Shown: positions 1 through 9,885, numbered from the stretch's first letter. The stretch: 64,000 bases of DNA from Leptospira stimsonii (GCF_003545875.1 NZ_QHCS01000006.1:109501-173500), one strand, 5' to 3'. A program made the numbers and translations. Notes: generated from the letters alone by a model not told the origin.

Positions 1-694
1 TTACGTTCGTTTCGATTTCTTCTCTGTATTTATCTCCCTTCTGGATCAAACGAAGAGGAATTCCGTGAGCGCTAAAGATAAGGTCCACGTTTTGCCAGTT
101 TGCCACTTCTTGAAACGAATCCGAATGTAAGAATAGTTTCTTATCCAGCTTTCCTTGAAAAAATTCTAAAATGAGATCTCGGACCGATTCCAAATAAAGA
201 GGGGAAGAATGAAACGGAGGAACCCATCCTTCAAAACCCACGGGACACGTTTTGGTTGTCTTCTCGATGAGCTTTGCCGTGCTCAAAACGGTTGATCTTG
301 AAAAATGAGGAAACAAGGGGAGAAGAATATTGCTTTTTGAAGGTGAGAGAGTTTGTTTGTCCAGCTCTCGGATATCCGGATATCCGCAGGCCATCGTTAC
401 TTCTCCCTCCCATTCTTCTCCGGTCAGTTTTACCAGGGCTTTCGCAATTTCTTTCGCCTGTTTTTCGGTTTCCGATACGATCGGAGAGCCGCCTCCAAAA
501 CCCATTGATTCATAGGTTACCGCGACCTTGGGAGCTCGTTTTACCGCGATCCATCTCGCGAGTCTGATTCTTAAAAATTCAGGTAGTGGAAGGTCGAACA
601 CCAGCGGATCTTCGAATAGGTCGATAAGAAACTTTTCGATTTCGGAAGTGTTGCGTGGTCCGCCTAAGTTGATGAGAAGAATTTTATTTTTCAA
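1..694 (-). CDS. hemH: ferrochelatase, C-terminus outside window
   Basis: Inserts ferrous iron into protoporphyrin IX, the last step of protohaem synthesis. The reverse-strand reading begins at TTG (692-694) and gives MKNKILLINLGGPRNTSEIE, the typical ferrochelatase N-terminus. It continues through ESMGFGGGSPI and reaches the active-site stretch IFSAHGIP with the metal-site histidine. About 231 codons are present; the family is usually 310-370 residues, so the end with the catalytic glutamate lies before position 1. The TTG start follows the stop of the upstream barrel gene by about 20 bases, so the two are probably co-transcribed. No ATG lies near the conserved N-terminus, so TTG is the likely start. 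Confidence 0.93.
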   Translation of the reverse strand, partial: MKNKILLINLGGPRNTSEIEKFLIDLFEDPLVFDLPLPEFLRIRLARWIAVKRAPKVAVTYESMGFGGGSPIVSETEKQAKEIAKALVKLTGEEWEGEVTMACGYPDIRELDKQTLSPSKSNILLPLFPHFSRSTVLSTAKLIEKTTKTCPVGFEGWVPPFHSSPLYLESVRDLILEFFQGKLDKKLFLHSDSFQEVANWQNVDLIFSAHGIPLRLIQKGDKYREEIETNV

Positions 695-712
695 TCCAGT
701 TTCCAGTTTTTA

Positions 713-1822
713 TTAATACAAATAGCCTGTGATGGCAAGTTCGACATTCCATTCTTTGAGATTCATATAATTCTTATACTGACCAAGATTTTGGGAAAGA
801 ATGTCGTTGTAGCTTAGACCCCCTTTCGTCACAAAATGGCCGTCCCCAAAAAGTCTATGTTCGTTGAGTTTAAGAAAGATCAAATAGTTTCCGAAAAGTC
901 TCCCAGCGCTCAAATTGAAATCGAGCCCGAAACCGGAGACGTCCCCAATGAAGTTGAGAGCACGTTGATAATGGAAGTCCCGAAAATGACCCGTCCAAAA
1001 AACTCCGGAAAAGGATGTTTCCAGGAACCAGCCGTTGTTTGAGTAACGATATCCGAGACCCAAAGGGAATTCATAAGTGGAGTACGAAAGACTTAGGCCG
1101 AGTCCGATTCGATTTAAAAAAACCGGATTGGAATCAAAGAATTGAAAAACGTCGTAGAGGACGTATTTCATAAAAGTATATTGAAATCCGCCGGTGAGAA
1201 AAAGTCCTTTTCCTTCCTTTCTCGCGTCGGGATCGGAGTCTCCGAAGTACCTTCTTAGGATTAAGGAGTGGCGATCCTGTTTCATGGAAAGTCTTCCCTT
1301 CCCGTCGGCGAAATTTCTCGAGCCTATAAACGTATAAGGTGTGTCGTAGTATGAGAATTCTCGCGTTGAAATTTTTGTTCCACGTTCGATCGTGGGATCC
1401 CCTAAGAAGAAGTCTTCGTCTCTCCCCTCGCCCGCGTTTACGTACCAGCCTGTCGTTCTTCCCCCGTAATTGGCCTCCCATTTTTTCCAACGAAGAGTGA
1501 ACCCCAGGCCAGCGTAGTTGAAGTCTCTTTGATACGTGATTCTGGATCCGCCTTTTAGTCCGGATAGATTCGCGTATTTGGTGCCGGTTTCAAAAATATT
1601 GTCCCCTCCGTTCCTACCCGCGATCAGAGTAAACGAGGATTGTTTGATGATCTTTCGGAACAATGATTCCTCCTCGGACAACGGCTTTTCTTTTTCTTGA
1701 ATGATCCTCGGAGGTCGTACTTCGGTATTTGTTTCGTTCTCAGCAAAAAGAAATGTTGGAAGAATGATCTGGATAATTGCAATTAAGAAGAATGTTCTAA
1801 ACGAATGTATTTTTTTATTCAT
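713..1822 (-). CDS. putative outer-membrane beta-barrel protein
   Basis: A 369-residue protein with an N-terminal signal peptide (basic MNKK, hydrophobic residues about 10-26, cleavage near LFAEN). The rest is rich in alternating aromatic and polar residues and glycine, ends in a C-terminal aromatic (GYLY), and has many short Tyr/Phe/Trp-rich strands, as expected for an outer-membrane beta-barrel. I do not recognise a catalytic motif; an omptin- or porin-like fold is possible but not shown. It lies directly upstream of hemH in the same direction. Position beside haem genes might suggest a role in the envelope linked to iron or haem, but this is only context. The start has no clear Shine-Dalgarno. 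Confidence 0.75.
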   Translation of the reverse strand: MNKKIHSFRTFFLIAIIQIILPTFLFAENETNTEVRPPRIIQEKEKPLSEEESLFRKIIKQSSFTLIAGRNGGDNIFETGTKYANLSGLKGGSRITYQRDFNYAGLGFTLRWKKWEANYGGRTTGWYVNAGEGRDEDFFLGDPTIERGTKISTREFSYYDTPYTFIGSRNFADGKGRLSMKQDRHSLILRRYFGDSDPDARKEGKGLFLTGGFQYTFMKYVLYDVFQFFDSNPVFLNRIGLGLSLSYSTYEFPLGLGYRYSNNGWFLETSFSGVFWTGHFRDFHYQRALNFIGDVSGFGLDFNLSAGRLFGNYLIFLKLNEHRLFGDGHFVTKGGLSYNDILSQNLGQYKNYMNLKEWNVELAITGYLY

Positions 1823-1857
1823 AAATCAATTTTTAACGAGTATGGATCGATCGCTTT

Positions 1858-1878
1858 GGGGTGAAACCATTTCACCCC
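1858..1878. promoter_or_regulatory. candidate parS site 1 (palindrome upstream of parA)
   Basis: Perfect inverted repeat with 9-base arms, GGGGTGAAA, spacer CCA, TTTCACCCC. The same arms occur once more in the window, inside parB (3509-3529), with spacer TGA. Two exact copies flanking the start and end of a parAB operon fit a centromere (ParB-binding) site. The core GTGAAA/TTTCAC resembles the halves of the widespread bacterial parS, but the middle differs. Assignment is by inference from repeat and position. Confidence 0.7.
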
Positions 1879-2027
1879 TTGTCGGTTGGATCCGGGAATC
1901 AAGGCAGAATAACCGCCCTACCCTACTCACGCAATTCAGTTTTTTAGCCGTTGTAAATCTATGAGACATAGTATTGATTTGACAAAGCGCTATAGTTCGA
2001 GCGATTCTGATCTCGAGCGCCATCTCT

Positions 2028-2945
2028 ATGAGTTCCAAAGTCCTTACAACACGCCAGGTTTTAGACGAGTATGATATCTCCTCGGAAGAAGAGTTTTTAT
2101 CGAAAGTAAAGGAATGGAAAATCCCAACTTCCGGGAAAGGAAAGTATGATCGGGAAGTGATTGAAAAATACTTTCAGAAGTCGGATCAGGCCGTTTACGA
2201 ATCAGTAATCATCGCGGTTTCCAATCAGAAGGGAGGAGAAGGGAAAACTACCGTTTCGGTTTGCCTAGCGGAAGCCCTTTCTAAAAATGCTCCCGTTCTT
2301 CTCGTGGACTGGGACGCGCAGGCGAATATCACACAATTGTTTTTTGGGTCCGTCGAAAAATCCGTTTTTCATGCGCTCGGCTATAGAGGTGAAGAACCCG
2401 TTGCGGTTGAGAGCCTTATCGTAAAACTAAAAGACGGTTTGGATCTTCTTCCTTCTTCGATACATCTTGCAAACTTTACGACCCCGTATGAAAGGGATGA
2501 CTTCGAACTTTTAAAAGACGCCCTGAAGCCGGTCCGTTCCGCTTATAAATACATCATCATCGATTGCCCTCCGTCTCTTGGGTTGATTCTTGAAAACGCT
2601 TTGATCGCGGCGGACCACGTTTTGATCCCGATTCAAACGAGGGCTTTTAGCGTTCAAGGTTTGAAGGATCTTCATTCTACGATTTTGAAAATCAAAAAAA
2701 AAGCGAATCCGTCCCTCAATCTTTTGGGCGCTGTTCTAAATCAGTATGAGGACGCAAGGGCGCTCGCCGGTCTCGCTGACGCGATCCGGAAGTATTTCGG
2801 AGTTTTTGAAACCGTGATTTATAGAAGAGAGTCAATTCCTCAGGCTCAGGCGAAGAAAAAACTTCTGGGAGAATATGACGGCAAAGCGATGCAGATGTTT
2901 TTCTCCCTTGCGGACGAATTGATTGAGAGGATTTCCAATGGCTAA
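2028..2945 (+). CDS. parA: ParA-family partition ATPase
   Basis: Walker-type ATPase that moves or positions ParB-parS complexes, here probably for the second chromosome. 305 residues. The first ~60 residues are a helical extension (TRQVLDEYDISSEEEF), perhaps a small DNA-binding domain as in plasmid-type ParA. The deviant Walker A follows (SNQKGGEGKTT, about residues 66-76), then VDWDAQAN and the Walker B stretch IIIDCPPSLG. A TTGACA lies at 1979-1984 with a -10-like GATTCT about 18 bases on. parB overlaps the end by 8 bases. The palindrome at 1858-1878 lies upstream. ParA versus MinD/Soj-like is settled by the parB partner. Confidence 0.93.
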   Translation: MSSKVLTTRQVLDEYDISSEEEFLSKVKEWKIPTSGKGKYDREVIEKYFQKSDQAVYESVIIAVSNQKGGEGKTTVSVCLAEALSKNAPVLLVDWDAQANITQLFFGSVEKSVFHALGYRGEEPVAVESLIVKLKDGLDLLPSSIHLANFTTPYERDDFELLKDALKPVRSAYKYIIIDCPPSLGLILENALIAADHVLIPIQTRAFSVQGLKDLHSTILKIKKKANPSLNLLGAVLNQYEDARALAGLADAIRKYFGVFETVIYRRESIPQAQAKKKLLGEYDGKAMQMFFSLADELIERISNG

Positions 2946-3645
2946 ACGATCTGACTTTGCAGGAATGGATCTTCTCACCGCCTTCGGTGAAAAAGAATCT
3001 TCTAAAACAGAAATCCAACTTTCGGATATAATACCGAACCCGGTCCAGCCGAGGGTTTTCGGGAAAGAAGAGGTTTCAGACCTCGTCGAGTCTATGAAAC
3101 GCCTCGGATTGATAGAGCCGATTGTTGTTAGAAAATCCGGAAAAAAATATCAAATCGTCGCCGGAGAAAGAAGGTATCAAGCGGCGAAAGTTCTTAAATG
3201 GAATACGATCCCTGCAATTGAAACTTCCGCTTCCGAAGATAAATGTTTTGAAATGGCGCTGGCGGAAAACGAAAAAAGAAAAAGCCTCAATCCCTGGGAA
3301 GTTGGGCGTGCGATCCAGTATTTAAGAAAGGAAAAAAGAAAGACCGCGGAGGAAGTTTCCAAGGTTTTAGGTTTTACGGAAAGATACGTAAAACAACTCA
3401 GTTCGATTGCGCGTCTGGATCAGAAGTCGGTAGCCGATCTTATAAAATCGGGAAAAGACGCCTCCGTTAAAAATTTGGAGGACCTCCTCAAACAGAAAGA
3501 AGGCAGAGGGGGTGAAATGATTTCACCCCGGAAGACGACCCCCGCAAAAATTGTTTTACAACTGGGAAAGTTGACATCTCAGCAAAGGGAAAAATTCTTA
3601 AAAGAGCTCTCCTCTCTAAAAAAGAAATACGGCCTCAAGGACTGA
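2938..3645 (+). CDS. parB: ParB-family centromere-binding protein
   Basis: Binds parS and spreads around it as a CTP-dependent clamp; partner of ParA. 235 residues from the ATG at 2938, chosen because GAGAGG lies seven bases upstream and the ATG overlaps the parA stop; an upstream in-frame start at 2923 is less likely. The N-domain has IPNPVQPR and the signature VAGERRYQAAK (GERR, CTP-binding region). Then ALAENEKRKSLNPWE and a helix-turn-helix around KTAEEVSKVLGFTERYVKQL follow. A charged linker (about residues 185-205) carries the second parS-like palindrome in its DNA. The C-terminus is a short dimerisation region. Confidence 0.93.
   Translation: MAKRSDFAGMDLLTAFGEKESSKTEIQLSDIIPNPVQPRVFGKEEVSDLVESMKRLGLIEPIVVRKSGKKYQIVAGERRYQAAKVLKWNTIPAIETSASEDKCFEMALAENEKRKSLNPWEVGRAIQYLRKEKRKTAEEVSKVLGFTERYVKQLSSIARLDQKSVADLIKSGKDASVKNLEDLLKQKEGRGGEMISPRKTTPAKIVLQLGKLTSQQREKFLKELSSLKKKYGLKD
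3509..3529. promoter_or_regulatory. candidate parS site 2 (inside parB)
   Basis: Second copy of the 9-base-arm palindrome, GGGGTGAAA, spacer TGA, TTTCACCCC, inside the parB reading frame where it encodes GGEMISP in the interdomain linker. Linker residues can vary freely, so DNA selection for a binding site is the simplest reason for the identity with 1858-1878. Confidence 0.68.
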
Positions 3646-3863
3646 TTAATTTTCGCAAAAAAAATAATCCAATCCTTAGGAAAGACTGCGCTCGTTCCGT
3701 TTTGTCTAAACCCGACGGCTGAAAATGGCTTGAAGCCGTTCTCGAAAACGATTCTAAGGTTATAATTAAGTAATTTTTCGTTTCGGAATTTTTGGAACTG
3801 CTCTTAAACGGATGAACCAGTTTAAAAAAAATGAACCGTAACGTTTTTTAGATCGGAGAAAAC

Positions 3864-4466
3864 ATGAAGCTTGCCATCATATCGGCGTCCCACAGAAAAA
3901 TATCACAATCAGCCAAAGTCGCTGACTGGATGAAAACCCGTCTTGTTTCTTTCGGTCACCAGGTTTGGTCGTTGGATTTGGGAAATCATAGTCTTCCGAT
4001 TTGGGATGATTCCTTTTGGGACGGCGGTCCGGAATGGGATACGATTTGGAAGCCGATCGAATCCGAATTGGACCAAGCAGACGCGCTCGTGTTCGTGACG
4101 CCGGAGTATGCGGGAATGGCTTCTCCCGGATTAAAGAATTTCTTACTCTACTGCAACAATAAGATCTTAGGGCATAAACCCGTTTTGATCGGAGCAGTTT
4201 CTTCGGGGCGGGGCGGAAGTTATCCGGTCGCGGAACTCAGGATGAGCAGTTATAAAAACACAAAAGTGTGTTATATCCCGGAGCATATCATCGTAAGAGA
4301 CGCGGAAAAGGTTTTGAACGGACCCGAATCGGTTAGCCAAGAAGATTCTTATATACGTGAAAGGATCGACTTTGCCTTAAAAATTCTTGTAAGTTACGGC
4401 GAGGCCCTGAGGTCTGTTCGTGGGTCAGGGCTAACCATTAAAAAAGAATTCTCAAACGGAATGTAA
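3864..4466 (+). CDS. NAD(P)H-dependent FMN reductase family protein
   Basis: Flavodoxin-fold reductase predicted to use NAD(P)H to reduce FMN, quinones or azo compounds in the cytoplasm. 200 residues. MKLAIISASHRKISQSAKV gives the phosphate-binding loop after the first strand. VFVTPEYAGMASPGLKN is the family's PEYN-like loop that contacts the isoalloxazine ring, and SSGRGGSYP follows the fourth strand. Start ATG has GGAG (3856-3859) just upstream. It stands alone; the next gene is convergent and ends 10 bases away. Substrate cannot be told from sequence. Confidence 0.85.
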   Translation: MKLAIISASHRKISQSAKVADWMKTRLVSFGHQVWSLDLGNHSLPIWDDSFWDGGPEWDTIWKPIESELDQADALVFVTPEYAGMASPGLKNFLLYCNNKILGHKPVLIGAVSSGRGGSYPVAELRMSSYKNTKVCYIPEHIIVRDAEKVLNGPESVSQEDSYIRERIDFALKILVSYGEALRSVRGSGLTIKKEFSNGM

Positions 4467-4476
4467 TTCCTCCGAT

Positions 4477-5655
4477 TTAGGTTTTGGATTTAGACAGTAT
4501 CGATTTTGTCAAAGACTCTAAAGTTCGATTTAAGACTAGCCATACCAAAAGAGGAAGAAGAACATTGATCAATCCTGTAATCGGGATCAATAACCAGGAA
4601 ACCGCGATTCCCCAATGGAAAGGATTGATGGCGTGCATCAGATGAATCAGAATCGGATGTAAGAGAAAAATTCCCATACTATTCTTGCCGATAAAAGCAA
4701 AACACCGGATAAAGGTTTTATGTCTCTTCTGATCTTGGGCTTTCTGTGACCAGAAAAAAAGAAGAAGAAACATTCCAAAAGGATAATAGAGCAGATGGTT
4801 CGAGGAGTCGAATTTCCAAATGAACCCTGCGAGTACCATTCCCGCCAGGTAGATCGAAATTCCGATCCAGAGAATCGTTTTTAAAGAATGGGGGAGGGCG
4901 GTCGATTTCTCTTCCGAAAGAGTCAAAAAACTCTCCGGTTGTCTAAACCACTTTCCCGCTAACATTCCAAAGGTGAAAAAGAACAAGAACCCGGTAAACA
5001 AAATGGGTTCTATCGTTCGAAGGATTCCCTCTGGTAATAGAAAAAAAAAATGATTGGAGAACAGGTTCACAATCAGACTTAGGAGGAGAATCGAAAAAAT
5101 CGCCTTGTTCGTGTTAAATTTCGCCTGAATTTTCGACAAAAGCGGAAATATTAGATAAAATGAAAATAGGAGCGGGACGAAATAATAGGGAGTGCACCAC
5201 GTCCCGAGTAACAAACCAGTAAGAAAGGGCACTATCTCCGGGAATGTCCCGAGTTTCACGTACGCCGCGAGGAGACTTGCGAAGAAATATGGAAGAATGA
5301 GTGAAAGGATCTTCGATTTCCAGTAGTCTCTAAAGTTTGTATATTTCAAAAAAATTCCGGAAGAAAGGATGAATGCCGGAACGCTAAATCTTGCTATATT
5401 TGAAAAGGCAAGAGTTACGATCGAGGCGCTTTGTTCCGGTCCGAAGTATTGAAAGTAAGAATTTACGTGGATAAAAACGATTCCCGTGATCGCGAGACCT
5501 CGGATAAAATCGATGGATTCGCTTCTTCCTCCGCCGGCTCTATCTTTTTCGGGGGAAGAAAGAAGAATCTGAGACGATCGATCGGATAAAAAGAAGAAAG
5601 CGAATAAGAGGATCAGGCCGAATAGATCCATATAAAGTTGAAGATGTAAATTCAT
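4477..5655 (-). CDS. acyltransferase-3 family membrane protein
   Basis: Integral membrane O-acyltransferase of the OatA/NodX type, which transfers acetyl or other acyl groups to surface sugars or lipids. 392 residues with roughly ten hydrophobic segments. The diagnostic motif SIDFIRGLAITGIVFIHV (about residues 46-63) contains the conserved Arg and His. A first membrane segment (LILLFAFFFLS) precedes it. Later segments include GKNSMGIFLLHPILIHLMH, typical of the family's end. No fused extracellular SGNH domain is present. The acceptor is unknown; leptospiral O-antigen or peptidoglycan would be plausible. It is convergent with the FMN reductase. Confidence 0.87.
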   Translation of the reverse strand: MNLHLQLYMDLFGLILLFAFFFLSDRSSQILLSSPEKDRAGGGRSESIDFIRGLAITGIVFIHVNSYFQYFGPEQSASIVTLAFSNIARFSVPAFILSSGIFLKYTNFRDYWKSKILSLILPYFFASLLAAYVKLGTFPEIVPFLTGLLLGTWCTPYYFVPLLFSFYLIFPLLSKIQAKFNTNKAIFSILLLSLIVNLFSNHFFFLLPEGILRTIEPILFTGFLFFFTFGMLAGKWFRQPESFLTLSEEKSTALPHSLKTILWIGISIYLAGMVLAGFIWKFDSSNHLLYYPFGMFLLLFFWSQKAQDQKRHKTFIRCFAFIGKNSMGIFLLHPILIHLMHAINPFHWGIAVSWLLIPITGLINVLLPLLVWLVLNRTLESLTKSILSKSKT

Positions 5656-5750
5656 AAAAAGAGTGTACTTTTTCCAGGGTGAATATTATATTCATCTGTC
5701 AATATGCAAGTTTTTGGTAAAGAATCTAATTTGTTAGGTCGGTTTAAAAA

Positions 5751-6149
5751 ATGAACAAGGTGCAGATTCCTGCTGGCGGAATTATCTTTCGCGAAGGCGA
5801 ACTGAATAACGCGATGTACGTGATTCTCAACGGATCCGTCGAAATTTTTTTTACGCGGAAAAACGTAGTACAGCGTCTTGCGATCATGAAAAAAGGGGAT
5901 TTTTTCGGCGAGATGGCTCTTTTCCGATCCTTGCCTAGAAGCGCGACCGCGAAAGCAATCGTCGACAGCGAACTTGCGGTGATTGAAAGCAAGCAGCAAC
6001 TCGAAAAATTCTTATTAAATAATCCGGATTTTTCGGCGAAGATGGTTCGGATTCTCGCGGATCGTCTTGCGAATACCAATTCTATTTTGATTTCAAAATT
6101 GGAAGAATATGCTTCCGGAGAATTGGAATTCGGAAATTCTACCGAATGA
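5751..6149 (+). CDS. cyclic nucleotide-binding domain protein
   Basis: A 132-residue stand-alone cNMP-binding (cupin-like) domain. The phosphate-binding cassette is present as GDFFGEMALFRSLPRSATAKA, keeping the Gly-Glu that contacts the ribose and the Arg that pairs with the cyclic phosphate, so ligand binding is likely. There is no helix-turn-helix, unlike CRP/FNR proteins, and no membrane or enzyme domain, so it may act by protein contact. It ends 3 bases from the end of a convergent diguanylate cyclase gene. Target and whether the ligand is cAMP or cGMP are unknown. Confidence 0.87.
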   Translation: MNKVQIPAGGIIFREGELNNAMYVILNGSVEIFFTRKNVVQRLAIMKKGDFFGEMALFRSLPRSATAKAIVDSELAVIESKQQLEKFLLNNPDFSAKMVRILADRLANTNSILISKLEEYASGELEFGNSTE

Positions 6150-6151
6150 GT

Positions 6152-7168
6152 TTAGAGTTCGGAAGAATGGATGAGAATCCTATCCTTCCCTAATTTTTTC
6201 GCTTTGTAAAGGGCCGCGTCCGCGTTCTTAAAAAGTTCGTTCGTATCCTTTCCGTCTTCTCCGAATCGGCAGATTCCTCCGGAGACTGTGACCGCCAAAC
6301 CATACTGACTCATCGATGCTTCTAAGAGATAGTTTCGAAAACGATTCGCCGCTACAAGAGCGCTTTCTTTCGGCGTTTCCGGAAGGATGACCGCGAATTC
6401 TTCTCCGCCGATTCTGCAACAGATGTCTTCTTGTCGAAAGGAGAAGAGCATGGTTCCCGCGATCAATCGAAGAATATCGTCTCCGAATCCGTGTCCGTAC
6501 GTATCGTTGATGATCTTAAAGTTATCCACATCCAAGATCAAAAGACAAAAATCCCTTCGATAACGCGAACTTCGGTTGATCTCCTTGTTGAGTATGATGT
6601 TGAAATATCTTCGGTTGTAGATTCCGCTCGTTTCGTCTATGACCGTGTTGAGAATGATTTCTTCGAAAGAATACAACTCCACGATCTTAGGATTTTCTAT
6701 GATTCTATTTTTGCTGAAGATGTAATCGAGCATGGAAACGATGAAGTTTACGTTCCTTCCCAATGAAGAACTCATACTTTCGCCGTGTTTATAAATTTCT
6801 TCCCAGAGTTCTCTCGCCTCCGGTTCTTGGACTTCGAGATGAGAGATGATTCTAAAAAAGTCGGAATAGAAAAACGGGTTATTCGACGCGAGCTCGCCGA
6901 TTCTGCTTTTGAATTCGGCTAAGCCGGATTCTTGATCGTGAAGGAGAGAAATTACTTTCGTCTTGAGGTCGGGACCGATGTTACGGATGGCTTTGAGCTG
7001 TTCGTTCATCTTGATGAGTTCAAGCCTGGCCATCCCCGCGGTGTTTTCTTGGGCTTGGAGAGTTTTTTCCGCTTCTAAGAGTTCGCTTTCGCTGAGCCTG
7101 GAGATTCTTTCGTAGAGTTCCACCAGACCTTTGAGCCGGGTAATTTCGTCTTGCTGGTTCCGGTCCAT
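6152..7168 (-). CDS. diguanylate cyclase (GGDEF domain)
   Basis: Makes cyclic-di-GMP from two GTP. 338 residues from ATG 7168, preferred over an upstream TTG (7204) because GGTGAGG lies just before it. The N-terminal half is helical with a coiled-coil-like start (EITRLKGLVELYERISRLSE), suiting a cytoplasmic dimerisation or signal-input region; no membrane segment is seen. The C-terminal GGDEF domain has GIYNRRYFN, DVDNFKIINDTYGHGFGDD and the active site GGEEF. An inhibitory-site RxxD (RQED) sits five residues before GGEEF, so product feedback is likely. The domain looks intact and active. Confidence 0.92.
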   Translation of the reverse strand: MDRNQQDEITRLKGLVELYERISRLSESELLEAEKTLQAQENTAGMARLELIKMNEQLKAIRNIGPDLKTKVISLLHDQESGLAEFKSRIGELASNNPFFYSDFFRIISHLEVQEPEARELWEEIYKHGESMSSSLGRNVNFIVSMLDYIFSKNRIIENPKIVELYSFEEIILNTVIDETSGIYNRRYFNIILNKEINRSSRYRRDFCLLILDVDNFKIINDTYGHGFGDDILRLIAGTMLFSFRQEDICCRIGGEEFAVILPETPKESALVAANRFRNYLLEASMSQYGLAVTVSGGICRFGEDGKDTNELFKNADAALYKAKKLGKDRILIHSSEL

Positions 7169-7318
7169 CCACCTCACCGCCCTTCTTTTTCGCACTTGGC
7201 CCAAAAAGGCCTTTTTACAAATTTATCGTTTCAAGGTTTCGCAGGTAAACTAAATAAAGCGAATCTTCTCGGAAATTAATGTTTGAAGCGAGTTATAAGA
7301 TAACAGGAAGTTGTTTCT

Positions 7319-8040
<722 letters not shown>

Positions 8041-8065
<25 letters not shown>

Positions 8066-8592
8066 ATTTACCTCTTGAAAGGACGGGCGCACAAAACGGA
8101 AATCCGATTCGGGTTTTGTTCGTCTGTCTCGGAAATATCTGCCGTTCTCCCGCGGCGGAAGGCGCATTCTTAGATTTGATTCAGAAGAAGAATTTAGAAT
8201 CCGCCTTCTTCGTGGATTCTTGCGGAACGTCCCGCTTCCATCTCGGAGAACTTCCCGACCCGAGAACGAGGCAAGCCGCGCGCAAACGCGGGATCGAACT
8301 CACTCACAGGGCTCGTCAATTCCAAAAGGAGGACTTTCAAGAATTCGATCATATTCTCGCGATGGATAAGTCGAATCAGAAAGATATCCTCTACTTCGCA
8401 TCCACGGAAGAAGAAAGAAAAAAAGTACAACTATTTCGATTCTTCCAAAAAGACTCCAAAAAAGATTCGGAAGTTCCGGATCCGTTTTATGGAACTCTAA
8501 AGGACTTCGACGAGGTGCAAAATATTGTCTCGGAAACCGCAGAAGACTTTCTGGAATTCCTCCTCTCGAAAAACCTGGATTTGAAAGCCTAA
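8041..8592 (+). CDS. low-molecular-weight protein-tyrosine phosphatase
   Basis: Removes phosphate from tyrosine, or from arginine in some relatives, through a cysteinyl-phosphate. 183 residues. The P-loop is VLFVCLGNICRSPAAEG with the C-x5-R signature, and the general acid lies in the DP loop VPDPFYG near the C-terminus. The ATG at 8041 overlaps the preceding SDR by 25 bases in another frame. The reading frame also opens upstream at 7987, but those residues are not expected in the family. Even the chosen start leaves about 20 residues before the P-loop strand, longer than usual, so the exact start is uncertain. Confidence 0.88.
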
Positions 8593-8616
8593 TATCCGGG
8601 AGGAAAAAATCTCTCT

Positions 8617-9885
8617 ATGAGTAAATCCGGAAAGAAGAAAGTAGTCATCATCGGCGCGGGGTTTGGCGGTCTTCAAGCCGTTAAAAAACTCTCTCAAAAC
8701 TCGGACCTTGACATCACGGTCATCGATAAAAAAAATCATCACCTCTTTCAACCGCTTCTCTACCAGGTTGCAACGGCAGTTCTGAGTCCCGCGGATATTG
8801 CGATTCCGACTCGTTCTCTTGTGGGGGAAAGCAAGAATGTCACCGTAGTTCTCGGAGAGGCGACTAAGATCGATATTTCGAATAAGACCGTCTATTATCA
8901 AAACACTTCAACAAATTATGATTATCTAATATTGTCTGCGGGGGCTAGATCCAGTTATTTCGGAAACGATCAGTGGGCGCAACATACGATCGGACTTAAA
9001 AATCTGAAGGATGCCTTGAAAATCCGTCATAAACTTTTGATCTCCTTTGAAAAAGCGGAACTTTCGGGAGATCCGGAGATCGCAAAGTCACTTTTGAACT
9101 ATGTTATCATCGGCGGAGGTCCGACCGGAGTGGAACTCGCGGGTTCCATCGCAGAGCTTTCCCACCAAATCATACGGGATGAATTTCATACGATCGACCC
9201 GGCGCTTTCCAAGATCACTCTGATCGAGGCGTCTCCGCGACTCCTGATGGCGTTTTCACCTTCCCTTGGAGAATTTGCGAAACGAAGATTGGAGAAAAGA
9301 GGAGTGGAAGTGCTGACCGGGACGAGAGTTTTGAACATCGATGAAAAGGGAGTGCATCTGGAGGGAAAGACGATCCATTCCGAGACGGTGATTTGGGCGG
9401 CGGGAGTTCAAGCGAATGCGATCGCGGCTACGTTAGGCGTTCCTTTAGATCGTTCCGGAAGAGTGATGGTAGACGAGTTTTGCAATATAGAAGGCCATCC
9501 GGAAGTTTTTGTCATAGGAGATATCGCCAATTATACGAAAGGTTTGGAGCGTCCTCTTCCAGGTGTTTCTCCCGTAGCGATGCAACAAGGAAGATACGTC
9601 GCGGCCTTGATCAAGAACGATCTAAAGAATAAAAAAAGGAAACCGTTTCATTATATTGATAAAGGTTCCATGGCGACGATCGGAAGGACGGACGCGGTGG
9701 CGGAAGTCGGGTTTCTCAAGATGAAAGGTTTTTTTGGATGGCTCGCTTGGCTTTTCGTTCACTTGTTCTATCAGGTCGGATTTAAGAATAAGATCACGAT
9801 TTTGATCACTTGGGTCTGGTCTTACATTGCATTCAGCGCGGAAGCGAGAGTAATCCAAGACGAGGTCAGCGCGGAGAAGGAATAG
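8617..9885 (+). CDS. ndh: type II NADH dehydrogenase
   Basis: Non-proton-pumping NADH:quinone oxidoreductase on the inner face of the membrane. 422 residues with two Rossmann folds. FAD site VVIIGAGFGGLQAVKKL near the start, FQPLLYQVATAVLSPADIA (active-site region), NAD site VIIGGGPTGVELAGSI (about residues 165-180), then VFVIGDIANYT and the quinone-site sequence VSPVAMQQGRYVA. The C-terminal ~60 residues hold amphipathic and hydrophobic segments (FFGWLAWLFVHLFYQVGF) typical of the membrane anchor. It follows the phosphatase by 24 bases with GGGAGG before the ATG, so it may be co-transcribed. Confidence 0.93.
   Translation: MSKSGKKKVVIIGAGFGGLQAVKKLSQNSDLDITVIDKKNHHLFQPLLYQVATAVLSPADIAIPTRSLVGESKNVTVVLGEATKIDISNKTVYYQNTSTNYDYLILSAGARSSYFGNDQWAQHTIGLKNLKDALKIRHKLLISFEKAELSGDPEIAKSLLNYVIIGGGPTGVELAGSIAELSHQIIRDEFHTIDPALSKITLIEASPRLLMAFSPSLGEFAKRRLEKRGVEVLTGTRVLNIDEKGVHLEGKTIHSETVIWAAGVQANAIAATLGVPLDRSGRVMVDEFCNIEGHPEVFVIGDIANYTKGLERPLPGVSPVAMQQGRYVAALIKNDLKNKKRKPFHYIDKGSMATIGRTDAVAEVGFLKMKGFFGWLAWLFVHLFYQVGFKNKITILITWVWSYIAFSAEARVIQDEVSAEKE

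Noticed and set aside
1997..2019. Direct repeat TCGAGCG ... TCGAGCG just before parA
   Set aside because: Could be a ParA operator, but seven bases repeated once is not enough to call.
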